From NCBI RefSeq assembly GCF_003675385.1, contig NZ_RCWZ01000001.1:1426001-1490000 (forward strand): DNA of 64,000 bases. The letters run 5' to 3'. Below are positions 25,062-33,955 of this stretch, piece after piece. The stretch comes from Mucilaginibacter kameinonensis (GTDB lineage: Bacteria > Bacteroidota > Bacteroidia > Sphingobacteriales > Sphingobacteriaceae). A model generated the notes under the pieces. It was not told where the DNA came from. It saw only the letters and a list, made by a program, of their open reading frames with translations, and did no database searches. The position numbers and the translations under genes were made by a program. Numbering within the stretch: position 1 is the stretch's first letter; the number at the start of each line of letters is the position of its first letter.

Positions 25062-26363
25062 ATGAACCTATTAAGATCAATCCTATTATCTGTTGCAATT
25101 ACTATCCCGGGAATCTTGTTAGCGCAAAACCGCGTATCCGACAAGGAGCTGGCAAACAAAATTATGAGCGATAGCCGCCTGGATACAGTAGAGGCCCGTG
25201 CTTTACGTTTGTTAACCGGCTTTACCGCGGGTACTTCATACGGCGAAATCTGGATCCGCGATTTTAATACATTTATTGAAGGCTCTTTAAAGGTTCATAG
25301 CAGGCATGAGGTTAAAGAAAAGCTGTTGCTGTTTTTTAAAATTCAGGGTAAAGACGGCAATATTCCCGACGGCGCTATCCATAAAGATCAGGCAAACGGA
25401 GGTTACCAGTATTTATACTCGGAACTGGCCCCCGGCTGGGCTATTCATAAAAATACCGTGGAAACCGACCAGGAGTCATCGTTGATCCAGGCGGTTAAAA
25501 AGTATATTGATATTACCGGCGATAAAAGCATTTTAACTGATACCATAGGCGGCCTGACAGTAACACAACGCATGGAAGATGCGATGAACTACATCCTGAA
25601 ATACCGCTGGTCGGCAAAGTATAATTTGGTTATCGGTGCTACTACTGTTGACTGGGGCGATGTGCAAACGCAGAAAGGTTGGGGCGTAGCTATCAATGAT
25701 AAAACAAAATGGGCAATTGATATTTATGATAACGCGATGTTTTTGCTGGCCGTACATGATTTTTTGGCCATTAAACCTGCCGGTTATAAAGCATCCCGTT
25801 ACTGGGGAGATATAGCCGTCGGAATGAAAATGAGGGTACGGAATCATTTGTGGGATGCGAAGGCAGGTAAATATATCCCGCACATTTATCTTGATGGCTC
25901 GCCATTTCCTCCTTCATTTAATGAAAAACAGATCCTTTATCTCGGCGGCACTATATGTGCTGTAAAAGCAGGGCTGAATACGCCGAAGGAGATAGCCGAT
26001 ATCAATAACCAATTTCTGAAGGCAGCTTCTAAAGAAAAGTACGCAACCATCGGCCTTACCGTTTATCCGCCATATCCTCTTGATGAGTTTCCGAACATCC
26101 CTCCATACACTTACCAAAACGGGGGCGACTGGACATGGTTTGGCGGGCGAATGATAGCTCCGTTAATTGAAAATAATATGGTTAATGAAGCTTATACTGA
26201 ATTGAGCCCAATGATTGACCGGGTGCTAAAAAATAAAGGCTTTTTTGAGTGGTACGATGTGAGAACGGGTGAAGCGAAAGGCTCCGGCGATTTCAGGGGA
26301 GAAGCCGGTGTGCTTTATGAAGCCATAAACAGGCTGCGCGGCTGGGCAAAAGAAAATTTGTAA
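25062..26363 (+). CDS. Exported six-hairpin (alpha/alpha barrel) glycosidase-like protein
   Basis: A 433-residue protein with signal peptide (GILLAQ). Helical-barrel features are seen: GEIWIRDFNTF (D67), NTVETDQESSLIQAVKKY (about 131-148), the pair TVDWGDVQTQ, and NGGDWTWFGGRMIAPL near the end. These resemble amylo-alpha-1,6-glucosidase/GH63-like six-hairpin glycosidases. Activity and sugar are unknown. It is the first gene of a rightward pair with the beta-helix lipoprotein and is probably controlled by the divergent UTRA repressor. Confidence 0.65.
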   Translation: MNLLRSILLSVAITIPGILLAQNRVSDKELANKIMSDSRLDTVEARALRLLTGFTAGTSYGEIWIRDFNTFIEGSLKVHSRHEVKEKLLLFFKIQGKDGNIPDGAIHKDQANGGYQYLYSELAPGWAIHKNTVETDQESSLIQAVKKYIDITGDKSILTDTIGGLTVTQRMEDAMNYILKYRWSAKYNLVIGATTVDWGDVQTQKGWGVAINDKTKWAIDIYDNAMFLLAVHDFLAIKPAGYKASRYWGDIAVGMKMRVRNHLWDAKAGKYIPHIYLDGSPFPPSFNEKQILYLGGTICAVKAGLNTPKEIADINNQFLKAASKEKYATIGLTVYPPYPLDEFPNIPPYTYQNGGDWTWFGGRMIAPLIENNMVNEAYTELSPMIDRVLKNKGFFEWYDVRTGEAKGSGDFRGEAGVLYEAINRLRGWAKENL

Positions 26364-26522
26364 CTATCTGATTTTAAGTATGTTTTAATATGTAAAACTT
26401 ATAGTGGTAATTGACCTGGCAACAAAACCTAAAAGTATAGCGTATAACAACTGGTTCTGCGCAGCAGGGGCAAGTTGACTATCAATACCTTTTTAATTAA
26501 AACATATTTAGAAGCTCTTTTA

Positions 26523-27905
26523 ATGAGAAATAGCAATTACTTAATTCGCATGGCAGCTACTTTGCTCGTTGTAGCATGTTTTGCCAGATGTTCCAAAAGC
26601 GTAAACAAAATTGAAAAGCCGGTAGCGGCTATTCCGGAGCAGGTTAACGCGCAACAAAGTTTAGCAACTGCAGCAGTTAGTACCTACACTTACACCGTTA
26701 AAACTACCGACTGGATGGTTGACGGCACAAAGATCCCCGCAGGTGCAACCATATATGTTCCGGCGGGCAAACGAGGCTCTTTACTGCTTAAAAATCTTAA
26801 AGGAACAGCCGTTGCCCCCATTATAATCATTAACAAAGGCGGCAGGGTATCTTTTACTACCGAAACTACGGCGTCATACGCGTTTAAAACGCAAAATTGT
26901 CAATACTTTAAGGTGATGGGCAATGGCGTATCAACAATTAAGTATGGCTTTGATGTAAACGGCGGCAACATCGGCATGACAATGGACGATCTGAGCACAG
27001 ATTTTGAAATTGCAGCCGTTGAGGTACGCAACAGTGGTTTTGCAGGTATCATGGCTAAAACAGATCCTACATGCGATGTAGCAACTCAACGCGGCCGGTT
27101 TGTGATGAAGAATGTTTTTATTCACGATAACTATGTTCATAAAACCGGAGGCGAAGGGCTTTACATAGGAAACTCATTTTACGAAGATGGTGTTTCGACA
27201 TCATGCGGTACTGTATTGCCTCACGATGTAGTGAACGCCAAGATCTATAGAAATCTGGTTGATTCAACCGGTTCAGAAGGTATCCAGGTTGGCAGTGCTA
27301 CCTCTGGCTGCGAGATTTACAGCAACACAGTCAAAAACCCGGGACGGAGCCCTTTTTCTGCATACCAGGATAACGGGATTCAGATAGGTGAAGGCACGGG
27401 TGGTAAATGTTATAATAATCTGGTAAAAAACGCGCCGGGTAACGGTATTATCGTTTTGGGCTGGGGTGATAACGTAGTGTTTAACAACTATATTATAAAC
27501 ACAAAATCGTATGGTATTTTTGCAGATTCGAGGTATACTCCGGGAAAAAACTTCCAGTTTATCAATAATACCATCATTGGTTCGGTGTTAGGCGGGATTA
27601 AGTTGAACTCTGAAACTATCCCGATGAATACTGTTATTAATAACGTACTTATACAATCGGCATCGGTGCAGGCCATCATCAGAAAAAGCACAGGTGTGAA
27701 GCTTACAGCCTCAAATAATTATGTAAGCACAGATGTAAATACCTGTAAATTTGTGAATTACGGTGCAGATAACTTTCATCTGCAATCATCGTCGCCGCTT
27801 ATTAATAAAGGCGCCAATGTTTTGTCGTACGGCATAAAATTTGATTATTATAACGCTGTGCGTCCGTCAGGTTCTGCGTTTGATATAGGTGCTACTGAGT
27901 ATTAA
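26523..27905 (+). CDS. Right-handed parallel beta-helix lipoprotein (pectate-lyase-like fold)
   Basis: A 460-residue protein. ATG 26523 gives a lipoprotein leader (TLLVVACFARC, either Cys could be lipidated). From about 80 onward it is built of short beta-helix turns rich in Asn/Gly (GFDVNGGNIGMTMDD, GLYIGNSFYEDG, AKIYRNLVDSTGSEGIQVG, NGIQIGEGTGGKCYNNLVKNAPGNGIIVLGWG shown in part). It ends PSGSAFDIGATEY, a common end of such proteins. Function could be polysaccharide binding, lyase or epimerase; I see no catalytic signature to choose. It follows the six-hairpin gene after 159 bases and ends at a strong terminator. Confidence 0.7.
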   Translation: MRNSNYLIRMAATLLVVACFARCSKSVNKIEKPVAAIPEQVNAQQSLATAAVSTYTYTVKTTDWMVDGTKIPAGATIYVPAGKRGSLLLKNLKGTAVAPIIIINKGGRVSFTTETTASYAFKTQNCQYFKVMGNGVSTIKYGFDVNGGNIGMTMDDLSTDFEIAAVEVRNSGFAGIMAKTDPTCDVATQRGRFVMKNVFIHDNYVHKTGGEGLYIGNSFYEDGVSTSCGTVLPHDVVNAKIYRNLVDSTGSEGIQVGSATSGCEIYSNTVKNPGRSPFSAYQDNGIQIGEGTGGKCYNNLVKNAPGNGIIVLGWGDNVVFNNYIINTKSYGIFADSRYTPGKNFQFINNTIIGSVLGGIKLNSETIPMNTVINNVLIQSASVQAIIRKSTGVKLTASNNYVSTDVNTCKFVNYGADNFHLQSSSPLINKGANVLSYGIKFDYYNAVRPSGSAFDIGATEY

Positions 27906-27925
27906 CATTGACCGTAATTGGTATA

Positions 27926-27959
27926 AAAAAGCGCTTTAGTAAAAACTAAAGCGCTTTTT
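27926..27959. terminator. Bidirectional terminator
   Basis: Perfect 15-bp stem AAAAAGCGCTTTAGT / ACTAAAGCGCTTTTT with an AAAA loop, between the convergent genes ending at 27905 and 27978. T-runs exist on both strands. Confidence 0.9.
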
Positions 27960-27977
27960 ATATTATAGGCCTTTGAA

Positions 27978-28541
27978 TTATTTTTTTATTTCATAGCACA
28001 GCTCCACCATTCCGTTTTTGTAGGCTGTTACGTTGTTTAAATGCAGGGCTATTTCTTGACCTATCTGATCAAAAAATGGTGTTCCGCTTCCCAGAATAAT
28101 CGGTAAAATGGATTGCCTTATTTCGTCGGCCAGGTTTAAATGGATGAAATCTTTGGTAAGCTCGGCGCCGCCCACAAGCCAGACATTTTTATAGTTTGGT
28201 TTCAGTTTTTCGTTTATGAGTTTCTCCAGATCGCCAGAAAAGAGCTCAACATTTTGCCTTTCAACAGGCAGATTTCTGTGGGTTAATACAATAGTAGGTA
28301 TATCGCCATAAACCCAGCCGTATGATTTTGAAAGCTCCAGCGCAAGTTCATATGTTCGGGATCCCATGATATAACAATCTATCTTTTTAAGAAACTCCGT
28401 TGCTTCCTCCTGAGTAACGGTAACTCCTTTTTCATAGCTGTCGGATGTTTCAAACCATGAAATGCTGTTGTCTTTTCTGGCAATATAGCCATCAAGACTT
28501 GATACCATGTGGATGGTTATTTTAAATGGATCTGTAGCCAT
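27978..28541 (-). CDS. Dihydrofolate reductase-like (RibD C-terminal domain) protein
   Basis: A 187-residue cytoplasmic protein of the RibD-C/DHFR superfamily: IHMVSSLDGYIAR at the start, CYIMGSRTYELAL, IPTIVLTHR, VWLVGGAELTKDF and RQSILPIILGSGTPFF. Members are NADPH-dependent reductases of unknown substrate, not essential folate enzymes. It is 81 bases downstream of the large conflict-type gene on the same strand, so it might be read through from it, but composition resembles the general genome. Confidence 0.8.
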   Translation of the reverse strand: MATDPFKITIHMVSSLDGYIARKDNSISWFETSDSYEKGVTVTQEEATEFLKKIDCYIMGSRTYELALELSKSYGWVYGDIPTIVLTHRNLPVERQNVELFSGDLEKLINEKLKPNYKNVWLVGGAELTKDFIHLNLADEIRQSILPIILGSGTPFFDQIGQEIALHLNNVTAYKNGMVELCYEIKK

Positions 28542-28622
28542 TTCTTTGTTGTTTGTAAAGATATTTTATATCAAAAAAATAACCGCTGTATTTATTGGCA
28601 TAGTCCTTTTATTACGAGCGTG

Positions 28623-31600
28623 CTAATTTGTCTTTTTACCCCTGCTATCTTCGATATATACATCGAAATTGGCTCTGTTATTCTCAATAGACTGTAAATT
28701 AATAATGAGCTTAAGATTACAATCATTAAAAAGCTGCTGTTGTTTACCGACGGGTACAAATATATCTCCCTGAGTATTTGAACATCCATCGGTGCGTTGA
28801 TAATGAAATGTAGCCGCGTTTTTGGATGGTTTTGAAGTTAGTGAAAGATCAATGCCGTATTTTTTTAATGGCGTGTTTACATAAATTTTTCCCCTAATAT
28901 TCATAATAAATGTTTTATATCCCAAATAAGAATTGTGTATTGTGTCATATTTTGCTGTCAATTGCGAGGTGATGACTGCATTACAATCGGTTTGCAGGTG
29001 TTTTTCCTTATTCCCGTTCCCAATAGATGTCATTACCATTTTTCGAAGTACATCTTTGTCAGCATTTAAATGATTCTCTGGTATTCCCGAGGCCAATAAT
29101 TCCCCTTTATTAACACCAACACCTTCCGGAGAGCAAATGATAATAAATTGTTTAGGGAAATTAACAGCCGAAACAAATGATAGACCTCCTCTGCTTTTAT
29201 CAAGAACACAGGGTAATTCATCCTTATCGCGCACAATATCTGTGATGATATAGGAATATATGTTTTTATTCAGGAGGTTATATGCTTCCTGGTTAGTTTT
29301 AGGCGTGTCAACAATAATGTGGTTTCTTTCAAAGAAGTGGATATCATTTATATTATTTTCCCTTGGGTGGTCATCAACCCAGAGTATGCGGTAGCCATTA
29401 GGGAGAGGTGATAATGTGACTATATCATAGTCCCGTTGAAATGGCGATGGATTGCTGATTTTTCTTGATTGACCATTTTTTAAAGTAATCCCCTCTGCGT
29501 TAAGAATAGGTAATGAAAGTGAATTTGGATTAGGTTGAAGGGCAACAAAATGAATGATATCACAAGTTAAGTCGCCTGGTTTTACTACCCCGTTTTTACT
29601 CAAGAGATTCGTTTTACTATTAGAGATCAATTGTATTAGTTTATTGCGTTGGCTTGTTGCCAGGTTTGTATTGGAAGTAACAGCTGGATAGAAAATTTTA
29701 TCCGGATCATTCGGATAATATAGTCGCATGGTATTAAAATGATCACAATAAGAGGTGTCTTTAGTCTGTAACTCTTCTTGTGTTTGGGCGAAATTTTGGC
29801 AAACGGATAAGTCAAACGACTCTCCCTGTTTGAAGTTTTTGATAAAGAAAAGTTTATAGCCTTGATTCTGGGTTTGAGTAATTATTTTATAAACACCTGC
29901 TTTTTTTGTTACATGTGCAATATTGTAGGTTCCAAATGAGGATTCATTGCCTATGGAGTAATAAATAACATTCCTGGCTGCATCAATATTGATCAGCCGC
30001 TTGCTGGTGCCTCCTTGCCATATTTCGCTAATAACACGAAGAGAAGCCAGAGAATCAGGGCGAGACGGAGATTGAGATTTTTTATGACAAGTGAATCTAA
30101 TAATCCCGTTGGTAAACAGTGTATCTAATGTAATATTGTTTTCTACATATGAGGGATTGCCTGAGTCCATATTTAAGATGGCTTTACCTTGATTACCCGC
30201 AACTGCGTCATATGGAACAGTAGCACGGATTTCATGACTGACAGAATCATAGTTAATCAGGTATGTTTTTCCCTTTATCAGAAACGCCCCTGTTAAATCC
30301 GATACTATACCTTGCCGGGTGTCGCATTCTGTAGCAAACTTTTCAATTTTGTATTTGATATTAACCATTTGACCCGGTTTTATTGAAAATAAGCTGCCCA
30401 AACCTGCCGGAGGTGCAGCAAGTGAGCGCAGGTAGAAGTTGGCCGCAAAAAAAACTGCGCAAAGTAAGAAACATGCAGCAACTTTATAGTAAACTTTTGT
30501 CCGGCTGGTTTTTGAAATCGCATCAAAGTATTTGTTGAGGGCAAGTGGCGTGCCATTACTTTGCAATGGGGTTTGCCATTGTTCTTCCTCGTTGTTTTCG
30601 AGATAAATCCGTAGGGGCGAATCCAATAACCGGCCGTCTTTCCATAAGTTTTTGAATTGCAGACTGGCCTCATAATACTGGTGGTATATTTCAGGATTAT
30701 GTACGTAGAGAATAAATTTGTTTGTAATCAACTGGTCTTCCAATTCGCTATCGTAAAAGAAACCTGTACCTGCGAGCCTCGCTGATTCAAGCATTTTAAT
30801 GAGTTGCAGCCTTACTGCAATTTCGTTTTCAACAGTAAGGTGCTTTAATAACTCAAGCCTGATGGCAAACGGTATGCTACCCCGTCTTAGCCATGGTATC
30901 CGGCAAAGTTTTAATATATTAGCATAGCTGGTGCCATTATCATTTTTGTAATTTTTTTCCAATAGTTGACCACCGGCGAGCATCAGCTCCCATCTGAATT
31001 TTGGGTATATAGCAATGGCACAAAGCCATTGCGTTAAAAAAGGGTCATTCTCCAGGTAGTTAAAGGCTTCACTTACATTTTCCATATCATCGTCATAAGT
31101 GCTGGTGCTCTTAGGAATCGACGATTCGTCTTGCTGCTCTGGCGACAAATGAAGTTTTTGAACTAACTGTAATATATCCGTTTCATCGGCGCTGCAAATG
31201 AGGAAGTGTTTAGTTAATATTTTTTCGTGTATGCCCCATTGAGCACGGGGTACAGGTGTAATGACTACGCGGGTTTCCCATGAATTAAAAAATGAAAGAT
31301 ATTTCCTGCGGATTATTGGCAATAGGGTATAAAAAAGATTACTGGCATCACCCATGAGTATAGGCAGGCTATTGGGGTGATTGTTCAGTAATTGCATCAT
31401 ATTTACTTCTGCACCGGACATTATGTTTTTGAAGTGGAACCGGTAGTCGGTTTTATAAATAGTTAGCCGTACGTCTGTTTTTAACATCAGGCGAGCCAGG
31501 TATTCATACAGTTTGCCTACTGCGCCATCGGGAAAACTAACGTCAATCAGTAAAATATAATCAACAAACTTTTTCTTTTGCAAAAACACCAATTCGCTGA

Positions 31601-32879
31601 GCCCACTATTGCGGATAGTCTTTTTTAGTGTTAGTGGAATGCTTAACGCAGCTAACTCTTCCTCGGCGCGGCGCCTCAGCAAGTGCATCATTTTATAAAG
31701 ATCTCTGCCTGGTTTTATGATGGCAAAATCATTCATTATAAAAGGTACCTCAAGGCTTCCCTTTTTATTGCCACCTTTTTCAGGCAATAATTTGGTTTTT
31801 TGCTTTATTTTCTGTTTCAAAAAAAATATCGGCAGGCAAGCGAGAGCAAGCAAAATGATTATCCAGGATACCCATGGTTTAAGTTGCATTTCTTTGTTCA
31901 GTTGCCTTGTTCCCGAAATCTTTACATTAAATTGAAGTTTTTTATTTAATACCTCGACCGTAGTATACGTAGAGGCGTCGCAGCCGTTATTGCCGGTTAA
32001 TATTGTACAGCCTATGCGGTGATAGCCTTCCTTTTTGAAAATATAGTTCAATGCAGGAGTATTGGTATTCCTTTTAATGCTATCATCAATTTGCCATTTA
32101 TAACTTTGGGGCGTACCGTTTATCTTTACAGAAAGCTGTACTGTATCACCGATATATGCGGGGCCTTTAACCTGTAATTTTGGAACAGGCAGCCATTGGC
32201 AAATATGTACATTCAATACAGTAGCGGAATCTGGAATCGCATAGTAGTTTGAATTTGCTGAAATCTTAATGGAATAATCGCCTTCCTTATTGTACCTGTA
32301 ACTGGCTTTGATACCATGCTGTGGCTTTCCGTTGCCGAAATCCCAGGTGAAGTTTATTTTTTCCGCATTAATGTTCGTGTCTATTAGCTTGAGTGCATCT
32401 ACATTTAATAAGCTATCCTTCTGCAGTGTATAGAACGGGCCAAATCTATTGGTTGTAAAAAGGTTTTTAATTGGTTTACGTGTAGGATGATAAAAGAAAA
32501 AAACTATTATAGCACACAGTAGTATAATAGAAATAAGACTAAGCCAAGGCCATTGGATAGACTTAAATGCAGGTCGATTGCCGGGTTCGGATGGGGGAGG
32601 TAAATCAGTTTCAATCTTATCAATATTGGCAAAGCTTATAGGATCAACCTTTTGTATTACTTCATGGAATTTTTTTTGCTCATATTGGTTAGTGGCCAGC
32701 AGGGGGGCAAGTTTATTAGCTATTTGCCCAAGATTTTGCGGTTTTAACTGTGTAGCCACCAGCAGCATTTGTACATAATGATCTGGCGTAATCTGGAAGC
32801 CTTCTTTTTTCAAAATTGAAAAAAGAATTTCCAGCTTAAACAGGAGTTCTGCATCGGTTGCTGTCTGGATCTCGCTCAT
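28623..32879 (-). CDS. 1418-residue membrane protein with CoxE-like vWA, PKD-like and receiver-like domains; conflict-system component
   Basis: Domains in order: N-terminal helical segment (10-80, LFSILKKEGFQITPDHYVQ) like that before CoxE/SAV_2336-type vWA domains; membrane helix about 110-130; two PKD-like domains (about 165-225, NFTWDFGNGKPQ; about 235-311, YKWQIDDSIK); second helix about 335-355; vWA-like domain about 435-575 with degenerate metal motif D446-V-S (ILLIDVSFPDG) and VVITPVPRAQWG; conserved helical block (FLTQWLCAIAIYPKFRWEL, 614-632); third helix about 796-817; a long beta-rich region; receiver-like domain 1164-1283 (ILWVDDHP, D1169-D1170; YIITDIVRD, D1214); C-terminal beta domain. 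It is the last gene of the cassette and its start overlaps the MoxR stop (TAATG). Names are by motif; a vWA partner for the AAA+ ATPase is the firmest part. Confidence 0.65.
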   Translation of the reverse strand: MSEIQTATDAELLFKLEILFSILKKEGFQITPDHYVQMLLVATQLKPQNLGQIANKLAPLLATNQYEQKKFHEVIQKVDPISFANIDKIETDLPPPSEPGNRPAFKSIQWPWLSLISIILLCAIIVFFFYHPTRKPIKNLFTTNRFGPFYTLQKDSLLNVDALKLIDTNINAEKINFTWDFGNGKPQHGIKASYRYNKEGDYSIKISANSNYYAIPDSATVLNVHICQWLPVPKLQVKGPAYIGDTVQLSVKINGTPQSYKWQIDDSIKRNTNTPALNYIFKKEGYHRIGCTILTGNNGCDASTYTTVEVLNKKLQFNVKISGTRQLNKEMQLKPWVSWIIILLALACLPIFFLKQKIKQKTKLLPEKGGNKKGSLEVPFIMNDFAIIKPGRDLYKMMHLLRRRAEEELAALSIPLTLKKTIRNSGLSELVFLQKKKFVDYILLIDVSFPDGAVGKLYEYLARLMLKTDVRLTIYKTDYRFHFKNIMSGAEVNMMQLLNNHPNSLPILMGDASNLFYTLLPIIRRKYLSFFNSWETRVVITPVPRAQWGIHEKILTKHFLICSADETDILQLVQKLHLSPEQQDESSIPKSTSTYDDDMENVSEAFNYLENDPFLTQWLCAIAIYPKFRWELMLAGGQLLEKNYKNDNGTSYANILKLCRIPWLRRGSIPFAIRLELLKHLTVENEIAVRLQLIKMLESARLAGTGFFYDSELEDQLITNKFILYVHNPEIYHQYYEASLQFKNLWKDGRLLDSPLRIYLENNEEEQWQTPLQSNGTPLALNKYFDAISKTSRTKVYYKVAACFLLCAVFFAANFYLRSLAAPPAGLGSLFSIKPGQMVNIKYKIEKFATECDTRQGIVSDLTGAFLIKGKTYLINYDSVSHEIRATVPYDAVAGNQGKAILNMDSGNPSYVENNITLDTLFTNGIIRFTCHKKSQSPSRPDSLASLRVISEIWQGGTSKRLINIDAARNVIYYSIGNESSFGTYNIAHVTKKAGVYKIITQTQNQGYKLFFIKNFKQGESFDLSVCQNFAQTQEELQTKDTSYCDHFNTMRLYYPNDPDKIFYPAVTSNTNLATSQRNKLIQLISNSKTNLLSKNGVVKPGDLTCDIIHFVALQPNPNSLSLPILNAEGITLKNGQSRKISNPSPFQRDYDIVTLSPLPNGYRILWVDDHPRENNINDIHFFERNHIIVDTPKTNQEAYNLLNKNIYSYIITDIVRDKDELPCVLDKSRGGLSFVSAVNFPKQFIIICSPEGVGVNKGELLASGIPENHLNADKDVLRKMVMTSIGNGNKEKHLQTDCNAVITSQLTAKYDTIHNSYLGYKTFIMNIRGKIYVNTPLKKYGIDLSLTSKPSKNAATFHYQRTDGCSNTQGDIFVPVGKQQQLFNDCNLKLIINLQSIENNRANFDVYIEDSRGKKTN

Positions 32880-33949
32880 TACATACGGGTTGCTTCAATG
32901 TCAGGTTGTGTTTTGGTTAATACGCCGTCAAAACGGGCTGACCGTGCTGAGGGATGCAGAGGGCCGCCTTCGCCGTTCAGCAGACTATCATTGTTTTCGT
33001 CTTTTAAATGATATAATAGGTTTATCCAGTCAAGAAACTCGGCAGTGCTTGGTTTTTTATTTACTACCTTATCTCGCAGCAATTCGAAATGGTTGATAGC
33101 TTCAGTAATAGAATTATCGAAGCCCTGACTGTCGGGAGGAATACTTAATTTCAGTTTGGCTATATCAAGCAGCCTTTTTCCCTCAGGAAATTCGATATGA
33201 TAAAACACGCATCTTCTCAAGAAAGCGTTAGGTAATGTTTTCTCATCATTACTGGTTAATATTACCACTATCCGGCAATCGTTTTTTGCTCTTTTTATAG
33301 TTTTGTTCAGTTCCTTTATCTCAAACTGGTAATTATCCATTTCATTAAGTAAGTCGTTCGGAAACTCGCGTGGTGCTTTATCAATTTCATCTATCAGAAC
33401 GATACTACTCATTGGCGCTTCTTCAAGTGGGGCGTCATGTTTTAGTTTATCATCTTTTCTCTCTGCGGTTTCTTTTATTTCCTCCTTTTTTGAACTGTAG
33501 TAGTTACGAATCCCACGCAAATCGTCGAAATTAGTACCATGGGTTTGTGCGATAGCTAACCCCATTGGACGTAACTCAATGTACTGGCGCAAAATCAGAT
33601 CTTCTTCCTCCTTACTCAATTGTTTGGTTTGAGGTATTCGCTGAATTTTTCCAAAATGGCTAACAGCATCGTAGCTATAAAAGAGATCAGATGCCACGGA
33701 AGTGGATTTTGTATCAAAAATAAACGGCTTACTGCGGAAAGCCCCGTCCATGCCTATCGTTTGCTGAGCCAATTGTTCTGCAAGCCAGTGGGCTAATTGC
33801 GTTTTACCAGTTCCCGGCTCGCCTGTAATTAACAAGGGCTTATCGAGGGCAATTGCAATTTCAACAGCTTCTGTTAATTCGCCCCCGGGCAAATAACGTG
33901 TGCGATCCTTTGTTAAAGCAAATCTGTTAAGGTTAATTTTATTTTCCAT
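32879..33949 (-). CDS. MoxR-family AAA+ ATPase
   Basis: A 356-residue ATPase: Walker A GEPGTGKT (43-50), Walker B IVLIDEID (about 183-190), sensor-1 Asn in LTSNDEKTLP (N234), arginine pair R245-R246 (AFLRRCVFY). MoxR ATPases work with vWA proteins to remodel or load metal-dependent targets. Here the vWA partner is encoded immediately downstream with a one-base overlap. An insert of about 60 residues (SKEEEDLILRQ to APLEEAPMS, about 112-180) between the Walker motifs is rich in charged residues and longer than in typical MoxR proteins. Confidence 0.9.
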   Translation of the reverse strand: MENKINLNRFALTKDRTRYLPGGELTEAVEIAIALDKPLLITGEPGTGKTQLAHWLAEQLAQQTIGMDGAFRSKPFIFDTKSTSVASDLFYSYDAVSHFGKIQRIPQTKQLSKEEEDLILRQYIELRPMGLAIAQTHGTNFDDLRGIRNYYSSKKEEIKETAERKDDKLKHDAPLEEAPMSSIVLIDEIDKAPREFPNDLLNEMDNYQFEIKELNKTIKRAKNDCRIVVILTSNDEKTLPNAFLRRCVFYHIEFPEGKRLLDIAKLKLSIPPDSQGFDNSITEAINHFELLRDKVVNKKPSTAEFLDWINLLYHLKDENNDSLLNGEGGPLHPSARSARFDGVLTKTQPDIEATRM

Positions 33950-33955
33950 ATTTTG

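Noticed and set aside
30380..30673. Minus-strand 97-codon ORF within the giant vWA gene
   Set aside because: Same strand but another frame; the main frame is continuous across it with a membrane helix, so no frameshift is implied.
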